Source: Trichoderma breve (Eukaryota; Ascomycota; Sordariomycetes; Hypocreales; Hypocreaceae). Taken from it: 64,000 bases of DNA. Below, piece after piece: positions 30,917 to 46,534 of this stretch. How positions within the stretch are numbered: position 1 is the first letter of the stretch; each line of letters begins with the position of its first letter. The notes beneath the pieces were generated by a model. The model did not search any database, was not told the DNA's origin, and saw only the letters and a program-made list of their open reading frames with translations. Both the position numbers and the translations under genes were made by a program. The stretch spans positions 2,728,001-2,792,000 of the forward strand of contig NC_079232.1 of NCBI RefSeq assembly GCF_028502605.1, written 5' to 3'.

Positions 30917-33900
30917 CTCGAGTGGAGTGGCAGATGCTCCTTGGGTTTCCTGTCCCACGAACTAGTGTTTCTGATGCTCTTTTATTCCGCCGAGCAGAGC
31001 CAATACTATCTCTCGTTGATGGAAAAATAGGAACACATGTCCTTGAAAGATATTCCAGCTTTTCTTCTGCTTCTCAGCTTGTTCAAAATATGCCCGCAAT
31101 AGTAAATACTGTTCCTCCACTCTTATCATTTGCCGTGGCGCAATTTATACCTGGTAATCAGCTGTGTATGCTTTCCCCCATCATGCCGGGCCGTTCGAAC
31201 AGGGGCGGATAAGATGACCGGAAGCGAACTCCATCTCGACTTTGACAGCGGCCGCTCCCATGGCGCCAATTTCTCCAGCACGGAGATTCATCCCACGTTG
31301 CATCTAGGAAGAACCATCTTCCACCGGTATATCGAGCTTCATTGAGGACGAGTCGTGATCTCGTAAGCTATGTACTGCTAGTAGTAGTAGTGATTATCGA
31401 TTCCGGTGCTTGTTTCCGGCAAGCTGCCAAAAACCGTTCAAACATATGACTGTTATCTGTACCATGCAATGTTTGCACATGTCTGCATATGCTTAAACGT
31501 CACGGCTCTTGAAATATCTTAAAGTTACATCCATGTCGGTACATGTAGTAGTGGACAGCGGCTCTGCTGACAAAGCGGCCTCTCTCGTGGTGTTTTCGAT
31601 GTCGACATCAGAGGCTCGTTGCTTATTGGACATTGGTTTTCCCACGATCGGAAATATTTGTGCAATCAGGTGCAAGCGTTTCTTCTTCCCATCCGGTGAT
31701 TGCTAATTCGTGGAATTTTATTCCCATATTGCTTGTGCTTGTGACGACTACAATGATAACGGACGACGTCCGCATGCTCGCGTGTTATCATCAACACCTT
31801 CGCCGGACCGCTTGGCTGCTTCAATACTCGTACTCGTACATACATGCCATACTCGTACTCTAGCAAAACAAAAAACATGAAACGGCGGCATCACTTCTTA
31901 CGTGCAGATCGTACGGAGCACAAGCGCAGGTAACGTATTTAGCAAGTGGCCGCGGTACTGCCACCTTGGGGTTGATTACCTTCTCAAAGGCCCTCCCCCG
32001 TGCATGAATTGTTCCACGATGTTGGGCCCTGTTCTCGGCGATACAACGCATCCCGCGGGGGTCAAGAGCTTTTCGACCCACGGTACTAAATCTTATGCAG
32101 GCTCGGGTGGATGACCTAAGGGAGCGAACGTCTCACTCTGTTTGCTTTACTTCTCGGGCGAGTAGCATCCGGAGCTCCGTTTTTACGCTCCCTGGTGGGC
32201 GTAAAGTTTCCCCCACAAGATCGGGAGTCGTTTCGGTCTTACTCTTCTTAGTCGGCTGCGGGGGGGAAGTGATTGTTCACAATGAGTAGGCGGTGTTTTG
32301 TCCTGAGTCGAAAGCAGCGTCGTCTCCGTGCTCGAAGGATCAACTACTAAGGTAGGTAGGTCCAAATAGCATGAGACCACCAGAAGTCTATCCATTGTTT
32401 CCGGGTACTTGTGATCAAGGTAGCAGTACTCGTACGAACAGGAGACAATCTTCTGCGGCCGGCTGACATACCCCCGGTGACTTGGATGACATTTGGCAAC
32501 TTTCCACGGAAGAGTCAGTGAGATTTCGATGGATATCGGGTGTCAGCGTCTGCTCAACCGTTTTAGCACCCCCGAGCAGATCAGCTAGATACATGTCTAT
32601 CGCCTAGGCAAGGTACCATCGCGGGCATGAACTCGGCGTATCTGGAATTAGATCTTGTCCCTTTGGTTACAGACAATTGGGGCCACGAATACAACAAGCT
32701 GTTGGGTCCTGCTCCTGTACTGACAAATGAAGCGTCAATGCGCGCTAGTAATTGGAAAACTGAGGCGCCTAGGAAGAAAAAAAAAGACCAGCCCCGGCAT
32801 GTCTTTTTCCGCAGAATATGATAGGAAGGATTACTATTCTCCTGATGGAGCAACGAGCTTTTGCCCGTTGCGTGTTAAGGGGAGAGCCAGAGGCGAAGAT
32901 TCTCCGCAATAATACGTGTGCTTGCCAGGAGATTCCGTGCGTGGCTAAGAATTCCTCCGTCTTTGCAGAGGTCAAACTGGATTCCCGGACGGGACATAGT
33001 TGGGCAGCAACAACAAGTTTTTTTGGCCTTTGCAAACCAACGACAGCATCCGGAAACTAGCTGATATTTGAGAAAAGCTGGAGAGAGTGAGAGAACACGA
33101 ATAGCTCTCGTATCGTACGAGCTTCCATGGAACTGCCCCGTCAATAGCTCCAGTTCAGCAGGATTAGGATTGAGGATCAAAGTGCATGTAATTACCCCGT
33201 ACTTGGAGGTACTAATTGCTCAAGCTGCCTTAGCTTAGAGCTCAAGCACCCGCCATCAAAGTACATGTACAGAGCATCAGAGTACATTAGTAGGTACTAA
33301 CCTTCCTCCGGGATCACCAAAGAGGCAATCTCGGGTACCTTTACTGCATATTCTACCACTACTGCTACCTCTGTACTGTATGGAGATTAAACTGAAAGTC
33401 CATGCCGTCTGGTCCAAAGGATCACAGGTCCAGCATCCGTCTTCGGATGGTCTCATTGGGGGGTTAATCTCTCGGTAGCAATGCGGGGCATGGCCCTGTG
33501 ATTGGCGGAGAATTGTAGCACCCCCAGCATGGCCGGCAAATAGGGAGAATTTGCGCACTGCACAGGCCTGCTCGCAGTGGGCCATGCTAATCGCGACAGC
33601 AAGGCTGACTGGCTGCTGAGCAAATACAGGTCAACAGGTCCGACTCCGTAGCGCTACATTAGCACCAGGTTGCACAGATTCCAGCGACCTCCAGCGGCTC
33701 CCGCGCCGGGGTTTGCAGCCTCCCCACCAAGCTGGCTGGCGCCGCTGCAGCGGAAAGCCACTGGACTGAACCCCACGCTATACCAGGGCCTGGCCTGCCT
33801 GGTACTTCTGTCACTGCCCGTACCCATACCCATACCTGGATATGTACTGTGCTGTGCTTGTTTTTCAACATCAACATAACAAATCGTCTTCCCGATACTT

Positions 33901-35363
33901 GCGCCGCGTATCCAGCTGTCGCGCATTGGCTGCCCGAATCCCTCGCCATTCCAAAAGCTGCTCTACTGCCTGTCCTTTTTTGCTCCAGGGCCTGCGCATC
34001 CCCTCGGAATCGTTGCCAAGCACCGCCAAGGCTTCTGGACACACCTAGCCACCTCATATCTTTTTCGTATTGATCGCATCCTCTCTCACCATCACCAAAA
34101 AGACATTTGCCTCCAGCCGAGCTTTGTTTTGGTTTGCTTTGCTATCCCCGACCTGGATCATTCGCCTCCTTTTCACTTCCGTCCACTTGCTGCTGGGGCG
34201 CGCAGAAAAGGGAATTTGGCCACTCTAACTGAGAACCTGGTTTGCGGGAATCCAATTTGGGACCGGAGCGAGATCCGCGGCGAGAAAAAAAAAGAGAGAA
34301 CAAAAAAAGCGAAAACCGCCACGAGGTTCTAGAAGAAGAATATGGTTTGGTCCTGATTTCTGCCTTCACGTTTTATCTCGAGCCACTCACCGCTGGGCCA
34401 AGATTCTGCATTTCCCTGGATCGACTAGAATCACACCCATTCCGATACGGCTTGCCGCCACCACGCATCTGCCTTGGCCGCAAATCCCTCCAACGAACGA
34501 CCGGCGCTTGTGACCTATAGGATCAATATTAACTAAACGCCTCCGCTTCGTGTAAGTCTTTGACCAAGGAGGAGCCGGGGCCTAAGCTGCTTTTCAGGCA
34601 AAAAAAGGAAACGAAAGGGGAGCTACTATTGCCATCTATCCGCATACATAACCATTTCTACTGGCCTCATAAGCGCAGCGTGTTGCCGTCTGTTTCACAA
34701 ACAGTATATCGACTCCCCGTTCATCGCTGGCTTTTGTTGGGGCGTCTTTTACGGTAACCTGGACGACTATTCTCTCCCGATAGTATATTTGTCTTCTGTA
34801 TCACTGCTTTCGGAAGCTATCCGACTCATCTCCCACTAACCGGCTTACGGGGGAAAAAGAGCGAGAGTGTGCATAGGCCGCAGTCTCTCGATAGTCGTGG
34901 CCACCTTGTTGCATTGCGCTTCCTCCCCTCATTACGACCTGCCCTAATCGGGGGTTTCACCAGGGGGGCTTCTCCAGGCACTCGTTTTGTAGCTTGGGAT
35001 ATACCTTTGGCGACAGATCGCTACCCAAACTCTCGGAGTATCCGCCCACGCGAACTTCAGCTCATCGTGCCCGATCACAGCTGGGTGGGAGGTGCATTTC
35101 GGCATCGTCAAGGCTGATCAGAATCCTTTCGCCAATCGTCAGGCGCGTCTTGGTCGAACGAAGTGCTGGGGGCATCTATTTTCCGATTCCCACTTGGCAT
35201 GCAGCGCCGAGTTGGTGGAGGGTGCTACAAAGACACAGAGCCATAATTTCGATACCCACGGCAGCGTCGCTTTTTGCCGAAGCGGCTGCCTGGACAATCC
35301 TTCGGTTTCCACCTTGCAGCGAAGTGTGCCGTCCGGATCAAACTAACCCCTAACAAAATCACG
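30917..35363. other. 4.4-kb gene-free stretch before the QUTR-like gene
   Basis: No frame longer than ~130 codons and none with a recognisable domain on either strand. I looked here for an upstream exon carrying a shikimate-kinase P-loop (GxxxxGKS/T) for the QUTR-like gene and found none. Short words containing GTAC are frequent. The last ~1.3 kb is likely promoter and leader, with several short upstream open frames (for example from about 34994 and 35092). Confidence 0.4.
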
Positions 35364-37631
35364 ATGGCTGCTGTCCAGCAGTTGCTGGCAAGCCCATCGC
35401 CCGCGCCAGCGCCAGTATCGTCACAGCGCATCAACGACACCTCAGCCTCTGCCGACATGGAGATTGACAGCACCAGCAATGACCCGGTTATGATTGATAG
35501 CGGGCTGATGAAGGGTGCGCCACAAACGGGGGATTCTCGAATAGCTGTTATTGTGTATGGACAGGGACAAGAAAATGTTGTGTCCGTATTCGCCGAGGTA
35601 CTGGGCAAACCGGTTAAATTGAAGCGATCGTTCAAAGACGTCGACCACGAGGATGAAGGTTTCGTGATTGGCCTTGCTCTGCAGGAGGCCAAGCAGGATG
35701 TGGAGGATCGGGACCAGCAACTGCTCGTAGCCATCAATGCTCACTGCGTCAACCTAGGAATGCCTCCGGACCTGCATCTGTCGATCCATTGCGACTATGA
35801 GTTTCTCTACACCGAAACCCCCTTTTGCAGACGCGATCTCGCTCGATTCATCTCATTCACACTCGGCCAGACCAGCCCGCACAGCCAATTGATGGCCAAG
35901 CCGAGGACGTTTTTCATTTCCACCACGTTTCCCGATGTCCAGGCGGCTCTTCCCAACTTGGACATTCTCACAGTAGGAGCTGATGCGGTTGAGATTCGCG
36001 TGGACCTTTTGCGCGAACCCCGGGGCGACGGGACCTTTTCTGATATCCCAAGCCTGAGTTATGTCGGACAGCAGGTCATGCTACTGCGGCAGAGAACCGA
36101 GCTTCCCATCATTTTCACCACTAGATGCACCAAAGAGAATGGAAAATTTCCCATGGACAATCCCGATCTATACTATGAATATCTATACCGAGCGGTCCAG
36201 TGGGGTGTAGAGTACATCGATGTCGAGCTGTGGCTACCGGAGCACATTCGAAAGAAGCTGTACGAAAAGAGAGGCAACTCTCGCATCATGTCTGCCTTCC
36301 ACGACTTCTCGGGCACCTTCAAATGGCCGTCCCAATACGCACAGGATGTTTTTGTAAAGTCCAGGCAGTACGCCGACATTGTCAAGATGATTGCAATCAT
36401 CAACGATCACAACGAAAACTTTGAGCTCGAGTACTTTCGCTCCAAGATACGGGCACAGTATCCAGATGCACCACCGCTGTCGGCTGTCAACATGGGCGAG
36501 ATTGGTCAGTTTTCGCGAACGCTCAACACGGTCTTCTCGCCCATCACTCACCCTCTTTTGCCCATCATCGCCGCCCCTGGCCAGATGAGCACTGCCGAAA
36601 TCAACGGCGCCCTGGCATTGTTGGGCCAGCTCCCAAAGAAGTACTTTTACGGCATCAGCAGTGCTGCTGCTCGAAGCATTGCGCCGCGGGCACCCTTTTA
36701 CGAAAAGTGCTTCAACGAGTTAGGATTGCCGCATCAATTCGCCGTGGTGGAGCGCCAGCACAACAATCCGGCGGGCATTCAATCGTGGTGCAACCAGAGG
36801 GACTTTGGAGGAGCCTATCTCGACCCGGGGCTGTCATACCAGACCATTATGAAGCACAACCCGTGGTTTTCGACCCTGAACAACGGCCAGGGCCCAACGC
36901 TGTCCGAGGCGGCTCAGGGGATCGGTATCATCGACACAATCGTTGTGAAGCCTTCAGGGTCATCAGGATCAGGATCGACCTCGACACCACCGTCTCAATA
37001 TAGCGGCACTATGCCACCTGGAGGACAGCCTGGCCTCGCCCCCAACACGTCATTGATCTTCGACAATGCCAGCTGGAGGGGCATCCTGTCCACGCTGACT
37101 CGCGATCTAGCCCCCTCTGCTTATTTCGGCCGAACCGCGGTGGTGCTGGCTTTGACGGCCGACGACGCTGCGCCTGTCTTCTTCGCATTAAAGGCGCTCA
37201 AAATGTCAAAGATATACACAGTCGGCTTCAGGACACCATCCGGGCTGGCCCGCAATGCCCCTCCGATCGAACAGTTTATCAGCATGGAGAGCCTTCAACG
37301 AGCCCGATCCGTGGCGGACAACCGAGCGCCATTTGTCATTATCTCAGCATTGGGCCGAGGCAAGAGCAACATTGTCGGCATGATGCTGCGAGTCTTTGGA
37401 GAAGCCGGTCCCCCCGGGTCGTCGAACACGAAGAAGGTCTTTTTGAACCTTGCCGAGGCGGCGTCACAGCAGAAGAACGACCCTATAGTAGTCGCGGAAC
37501 AAAGCGGATTCACCGCATATGATGCTGCAGACGTTGCGGCCTTTACAACGGTCGAGAGCCTACGGCTGCTGGTCGGACAAAACGTACCATACAGCTTCGT
37601 CCGGCTGGCAAGCGGACGAAATTTATTCTGA
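35364..37631 (+). CDS. Quinate-repressor-like (QUTR/qa-1S) AROM-derived protein, 755 residues
   Basis: Single exon; the ATG 35364 has a strong context, though the frame is open 90 bp further upstream without ATG. It resembles the C-terminal part of the pentafunctional AROM enzyme, as do QUTR and qa-1S, repressors of quinate use. Residues ~58-170 look like a shikimate-kinase remnant without a P-loop. Residues ~181-405 are a type I dehydroquinase domain with VEIRVDLL (210-216), [14 protein letters not shown] (His ~313), ADIVKMIA (Lys ~341) and MGEIGQFSR; the usual SAPGQ is AAPGQ. From ~425 comes a shikimate-dehydrogenase-like domain in which the usual GGASVTIPLK reads [12 protein letters not shown], losing the catalytic Lys, and the GxGGxxRA nucleotide loop is not recognisable ([12 protein letters not shown]). 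I infer a sensor/repressor, not an enzyme. Known repressors are ~900 residues, so the N-terminus is short. No other quinate-cluster gene is in the window. Confidence 0.8.
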   Translation: MAAVQQLLASPSPAPAPVSSQRINDTSASADMEIDSTSNDPVMIDSGLMKGAPQTGDSRIAVIVYGQGQENVVSVFAEVLGKPVKLKRSFKDVDHEDEGFVIGLALQEAKQDVEDRDQQLLVAINAHCVNLGMPPDLHLSIHCDYEFLYTETPFCRRDLARFISFTLGQTSPHSQLMAKPRTFFISTTFPDVQAALPNLDILTVGADAVEIRVDLLREPRGDGTFSDIPSLSYVGQQVMLLRQRTELPIIFTTRCTKENGKFPMDNPDLYYEYLYRAVQWGVEYIDVELWLPEHIRKKLYEKRGNSRIMSAFHDFSGTFKWPSQYAQDVFVKSRQYADIVKMIAIINDHNENFELEYFRSKIRAQYPDAPPLSAVNMGEIGQFSRTLNTVFSPITHPLLPIIAAPGQMSTAEINGALALLGQLPKKYFYGISSAAARSIAPRAPFYEKCFNELGLPHQFAVVERQHNNPAGIQSWCNQRDFGGAYLDPGLSYQTIMKHNPWFSTLNNGQGPTLSEAAQGIGIIDTIVVKPSGSSGSGSTSTPPSQYSGTMPPGGQPGLAPNTSLIFDNASWRGILSTLTRDLAPSAYFGRTAVVLALTADDAAPVFFALKALKMSKIYTVGFRTPSGLARNAPPIEQFISMESLQRARSVADNRAPFVIISALGRGKSNIVGMMLRVFGEAGPPGSSNTKKVFLNLAEAASQQKNDPIVVAEQSGFTAYDAADVAAFTTVESLRLLVGQNVPYSFVRLASGRNLF

Positions 37632-39937
37632 GAGGCTAATCTATTTTTACTTTGAAAGGATTCAGCTGATATAATAATACCCACTGCAAGAGCTGGCCTA
37701 GACCATAATTTTTTTTTTTCGCTTGATCGATGGATGCTGGCAAGGAGGGAGATCTTTTTTTTTTGTCTATCGAGCTTCCTTTTTGCTCTTCGGCGCACCG
37801 ATTATGGAATACGGCCCGGAATCCTGTTTCGTTTGTTTGCATCTGTGGCGTTGGAAGCGAGGCCAACACAGAGGGCATGCATTTTTTTATGCCCACGGCG
37901 CATTGTCGTGGGGGTGACTTTTTTTCCTCTCTCTTTTCTACTTTGTCGGGTTTCTATATATACATGTATATATAGGTATGTATATGAGGAGCTTTATACA
38001 CGCTGTACATAGGTAGTTCATTGTCATTGGATGGAAGAGCGGTTAGGGCTGAGGGGTTGATTTGATTGGAATAATCACTCGCATGTACTGGAGTACAGAG
38101 AAGGGGGGGACGTCGAGATGTATGGCCGGATGAACAATAACATCACCATCAACTATTACTATCACGGAGCTTTGAGTTAACTATGCATTTGCTGGCCATG
38201 ACGAAAGTGCATCGGACAATCGGCGACCTAGTCTTTCGGCATTTTTACCAATTCCCACTACACCCCTTGCCGTTCGTCCTAAGTGGTAAGCCGAACCGAA
38301 AAGTCAGCTTACCTCTACATTACTGTACAGCCGGGCGGCAAGATTTGGCTAGGGGAGGTCAGGATCTGATATGTGAGAAGGGGGGAGGATCCGCATAACG
38401 TATGGACAGCAGTACGAGAAGCGTCAATGCTGTGCTAAAATACAAATTCCACGGAAGCGATGACGAAGGAATCCCGATGAGATGATAGCAATTTCCTATT
38501 GAGGTTATTCTTCGCGCCCCTTGCCTTGCGATATACTAGTATCTTTCCCGTATACGATATGTGAGCAGCTATCTACGCGGATGCGAGGAAAATCCCCGAG
38601 TCATGAGCAACATAAACCACTGGGACAGACGTTCCTCGCTCGTACGAGGAGGAGCATCAGCGCATGCAGATAGCAGCAGCAAACGTGGAACTCGTATTAG
38701 AAATTGAACATTCGGCATATACAATTTGACTAACCCGTTAGCTATGTAGCTTCTGTTTTCCCTTAAGTCGCACCGGCGTTATCCGCAGCTATCTTCAGGT
38801 TTCCATTAACCTTTTATGCTGCCCCCGGACTCGCTACAGTATTTCCTGGCCTACAAGGGATGGAGGTGCATGCATTTTGCAGACGAGAATTTTCTAGCTG
38901 GCAGGGGGCGGGGGGCTGCCGAATCTAGGGGTTTTCGAATCAGGTGCTGCGGTTATCTAGAGGCAACAGGCATGTCGTAGGGACCCTGTTGCTGCTGCTC
39001 CGCTGCTACTGACTTTTGCGGTAAATAATAAGGATAAGGCTTTTGCCGCTTCGTCTTTGAGGAGACAAGGGGCAAAGAATCTCGAAGACTGTTTTGCGTG
39101 GAGGAATCGGAATCGCCACTACTACAGTATGTCCATAGTGAGATTTTGCACTTGTAGATGTTTTAAGCTCTTCCGAAATGATCTCCCGCGATGGCATAAC
39201 CTTAACGGGATTATTAATCCATAGTCAAAACAATTGACTTCAATTACAGTCAATACCTTAAAGTATACTCTAGCATTGAGCTCTACAGTATTCGAGGCGA
39301 GAGGGGCCCTTTCGCGGCTGTCGCTCCTCGAGATCCTGAGCGAGCCACTAGCTAGCCCATGGCACGATGGGCGAAGGAAGCAGAAGGCGGTATGAGAAGC
39401 ATTGATGGCCAATTCCGAACTCAGCTCGGAGCGCTCGAAACTGAAACCCGGTCACCAGTGCCAGTTTCTTCGAAAAGAGAGGGGTGGCCCAGCACGCCAA
39501 GTATCGCCGAGAAAGGCTCCAAGTGGAGGCGGCGCGCCATCTAAGGCTGGCCCCTTTGTTACAGTACTATTTGGCTGCTCCTCTTCGCAAAATCCACAGG
39601 GCAGCTTTTTCCGCACTCTTGATGCTTTCATGCCGCGCCGAGACTTCTTCCTCGATCGATTAGATTGATCTAATTCGCCCGCCGGCTCTTTTTTTCTCTC
39701 TTCGAGTGTGTGTGTGTCTGCGTGGCGTCGTCTGACCTCGGCCGCGCGTGGGGGATTCGGCTGAGGTTTGCGGTAACCTCCATCTATTTCTGTCATGTGG
39801 CTCACTCTCTCTTCTCTCGACTTGAGTTTGCAGCACGATGGCGCGTGTAAGATTGCAAAGGTACTCGTATACATGCAAAAGCACGACTAGTTCAACCTTC
39901 GTGCCTGAGCTAGAAACAACCCCCTGAGAGACAAGAC

Positions 39938-39954
39938 AGAGAGAGAGAGAGAGA
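39938..39954 (+). repeat. AG dinucleotide run
   Basis: About 17 bases of alternating A and G inside the gene-free stretch; simple-sequence repeat. Confidence 0.8.
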
Positions 39955-42300
39955 ATATGGGAACAAGAGGACTCGAAACACACAAGTTCTGAAGTTAGCC
40001 CTCTTTGCCGGGAACTTTCCTGGGCTAATAGCTGAGAAAGAGGGCCCCCCGTACTGTATGGGGTATTACAGGACAACAAGATTGCCATGCCGGGTTGCTG
40101 GACGCGGCACAAACCCCGGTCTCAACCTCCCCACAAAAGCAGCCCAAACGTGTGAAACGAAAGAACGGGAGTGGCACCAGGGCAGTACTAGGTATTACAG
40201 TTAGAGTAGCAGTGGCCACAGGTACAGTAGCATTTTTTTCTTTTCCCCTTTGACGGCTAACGGCGCTGTGTGGCTTTCGCAAGGGGGAGATGCGATGCGT
40301 CAAGCAAAAGAGAGAAGAGGGGATTCGTTGGGTGAGAAGTGAGAAGTGAGGCAAAGCCCTTTTGTCTTGTCAGAAAGCGGTGCGACTCAACTCTCACTTA
40401 CATGAATCACATTCAATTCAATATACAACGCGCGGATTTTAGTGGTCAATGGTCCACGTTTGGGGTGCGGCGGTCGGCTTTTTGGCGGCATATCACCGCC
40501 CACCGGCTGTGCCTGTTTCCCCTCGGCAGTTGGGGGCGTCATCACAAAAGGAGACATGACATGCCAGAACAGCACAGCGCAGAGAACCAGTCAGATTGAG
40601 AGAGCGAGAGCGAGCAGGAGGAGACAGACCAAACAAAAGAGAGAGAAAGAGAAAAAAAGGCCCAAGGCTTGGGCTGATTTCGCGCCTTGCAGAAACCGGT
40701 GGGTTTGCGCGCCTTCGCGGGATTGATTGATTCCCCCCTTGCCCACTGCAGTACGACTCTGTCCTGGGCCGTTCGATTTGAATTGGCGTGGAGAATTAAG
40801 GAAGACAGAGTGACATTTTGGACCAAGCCGAAAACAACCAGCAAGACCCCCCCTGGTCCCTGGCTGGCCACTTTTTGAACTTGGACTGACACGGAGACGA
40901 TGTGGTAAGCAGCCACAGGGATTTTCGGCTGTGTTTCTTGGGGTGATGATGCGAGTGAGCGGTTCGAGACGAATATACCGTTTTTGGAGTTGTATATGTC
41001 TTGGTAAGTTGTGCTGTGTTATTACGAGGTATATTTACGCCGTTTGGAATCAATTACTATAGTTTATGCGACTATCACTGTCGCTGGGACAGTAAGGACT
41101 AAAGAGATCAATATGATTCTGGGACGGATTACATTGCCTATGTAGAACTGGCAATTTTAAGCGATTGGTCTCTGGGTTGAAGACAAAGAGTTAGGGCCAT
41201 GTACCCGTAGGTATAGGTTGGCTTATGACAGCCTATTCGCCAACTCGGATCTCGGTGTTGAATCAAGCATGTCGTCGCCAATGGCCAGTTCTCACTGCAT
41301 GAGATGGAGGCAATAATTGCCACATTTGTCTCCGAGTCTGCTTAGGGATGCATGTGTGTATGTACGTAACGTACATCTGATGCTCGTCTCCAGGACAGAC
41401 GAGAGGGTGGATGCGTCGGCTGCCTCGCTCTTACGTCCTACCTCGGATGTTCTTCCTGGGAGCTTTTGTTGGTGAGCATCAGATGGAGTTGATGTCATAC
41501 TCTTATTTGACGGAGTTCAATACTGGAGAGCACTCGGAGATAGTACGTGATTTGTCCTCGTAAATGCTACCTTGTGCTGTAGGGGGTTCATGCTCTATAC
41601 ATGTACCTTGCCTTGAGTTACAACCCGTTGATACGAGTACTATTTCGTACATACAGATAATACGACCTGAGTCAATACCTATTGCCCAGCACCATGGATA
41701 CTATCAAATGGATGGATATAGAGCTCCGGCAACTACCTATTCGCGCTCTCTGCCTGGCATCAACTCAACTCGCAAGGATGGATCAATGCCTGGATCCGTC
41801 AGAGCTCGCTCGGGTGGGGGAGCCAGTCACAGCGAGTCTCAGCCCTTCCCTTGAGCGGTCCTGAAGCTCCAGCGCTCCCAAACGGCTCGAGTAGGGCTAC
41901 CAGGCACTAGCCGCTAGTTGGCATTACTGGAATGGGGTAGCCGCTAGCGTGGCGATGGGCTGCCCATGCACTATGGATAGTTCCAGTACAAGGCCGGATA
42001 CTAATGCGACGAGGACCAGCGTCTGGTTCCGCCCCAGCGCCAAAAGGACGGAATACGGGCAGCGGAAGCGGAGCATGGGCCGCAGGCTGTTGGCGATAGT
42101 GCATGTGGTGGGCAGGTACATGTACAGAACGGAGTTGGAGGTCCATCAGTCAGTCAGACGCTGCAGACGCTGCTGCTGCTTCCCCAAGCTGCAACTGCAC
42201 TAACCAGGAACCGCCCTTCTTCATTTCCACCTCCAGCCTTGGGTCAGGCATTTGCCGGTTCCGCGACTTCAAGCAACCAGGAGACCAGCTGTGTTTCTGT

Positions 42301-42325
42301 GCTTTGCTTTGCTTTGCTTTGCTTT
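42301..42325 (+). repeat. (GCTTT)5 microsatellite
   Basis: Five perfect GCTTT units in tandem, about 535 bp upstream of the transcription factor start, probably in its promoter or leader. Pyrimidine-rich on the sense strand. Confidence 0.85.
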
Positions 42326-42860
42326 GTGATTCCTCATTTTCCTTCTCTTTCCTGTTCTTGGCGCTCAACGACGACGACGATACGTAGCTCAACCACGGAC
42401 GGACTCTCGGTGGGTCTCGCCGCCGCAGTCAATCCATCCACCCATTGATCCCTCTCGAAACCTCAATTCAAATCTGCAGCAAAAACGCGACAAAACCAGG
42501 ACGGCGTCCATCGTCGGCGACAGGGTCCTCGGCCATGAATGAGCTGCAGATCAGCCCGCCCTCTCGTATTCCATAATCACTAACACCGAATTGCCTGCGC
42601 GGCAAACCGTTGCCCGGCTATCTCGTTTCTTGCTTGCGTCCAGTCCCTCCTCGCGCTTCTTCTGCAGCCACGCCACCTTTACCCTTCAAGGGCTCTCAAC
42701 CTTGGCCTCGCTCTTACTTGCGCTCTTTGTCTTTCGAACCAATCTCTTTGGCGCCTGCTGGCGCCGGCTGGCTCTGCGCATTGCTCCCCCCGATTAGCCA
42801 ACCTTGCCGGGAGCACATCTTCAAACTGGCGCCCGCACTTTCTCGGCCACCGCATCCCAG

Positions 42861-45979
<3,119 letters not shown>

Positions 45980-46534
45980 AGTCCCTTTATTTTTAATGTT
46001 CCCCTCGTTTTTCTTGCGTTTCACTTTCCTCCTTACGATTCCGAGATGTATAGATGGATGGATGAATGGGCGAGCCCTCCCTGTACTGGACACACTGGAC
46101 ATAAAATTCTTAAAAAAAACACCCAACGACAGGGAGTGGTATGTATATGCTTACAAAAGCCTTACAAAGAGCTTTGACTACTTTCAATGGAGGACTTGTA
46201 TAAAACTGGATGTAGGGGAACTACATGTATGATATGATGAAACGAAACGCGTGGAACCTTGGACATGCTTTTCTTTTACATAGCGTGGGCATGAAGGGTC
46301 GAGGGCGGATGTTGTGTAGCTTGGGAAACCATGCTTTACGAGGAGGCCGATTTATAGTATTTAATGTTAAAAAATATTAATGAAAAAAGAGAATATATTG
46401 TGCCAGCATAGCTTGGGGTTAGGATGCATGAAAGGGCCTTTATGTGTATTACATTACGAAAAGGCCGGCCTAAAGAGTCGAATCAAAAGGGATTAACACG
46501 TAGATATATACAATAAATTCACAGCATATGTAAA
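45980..46534. other. Convergent 3' flanks of the Zn2Cys6 and MFS genes
   Basis: 555 bp between facing stop codons, strongly A/T-rich around 46345-46400. Both 3' untranslated regions expected; nothing else seen. Confidence 0.45.

Larger units (their letters stand above)
37632..42860. other. 5.2-kb gene-free stretch before the Zn2Cys6 gene
   Basis: No frame with a recognisable domain on either strand; the longest are ~150 codons. Contains an AG run at 39938-39954 and (GCTTT)5 at 42301-42325. The last ~450 bp, C/T-rich, is the likely leader of the transcription factor gene. Confidence 0.4.

Noticed and set aside
46340..46400. Strong A/T patch as a possible RIP-mutated transposon remnant
   Set aside because: Only ~60 bp and located where two 3' untranslated regions are expected; no repeat or transposon-like frame.
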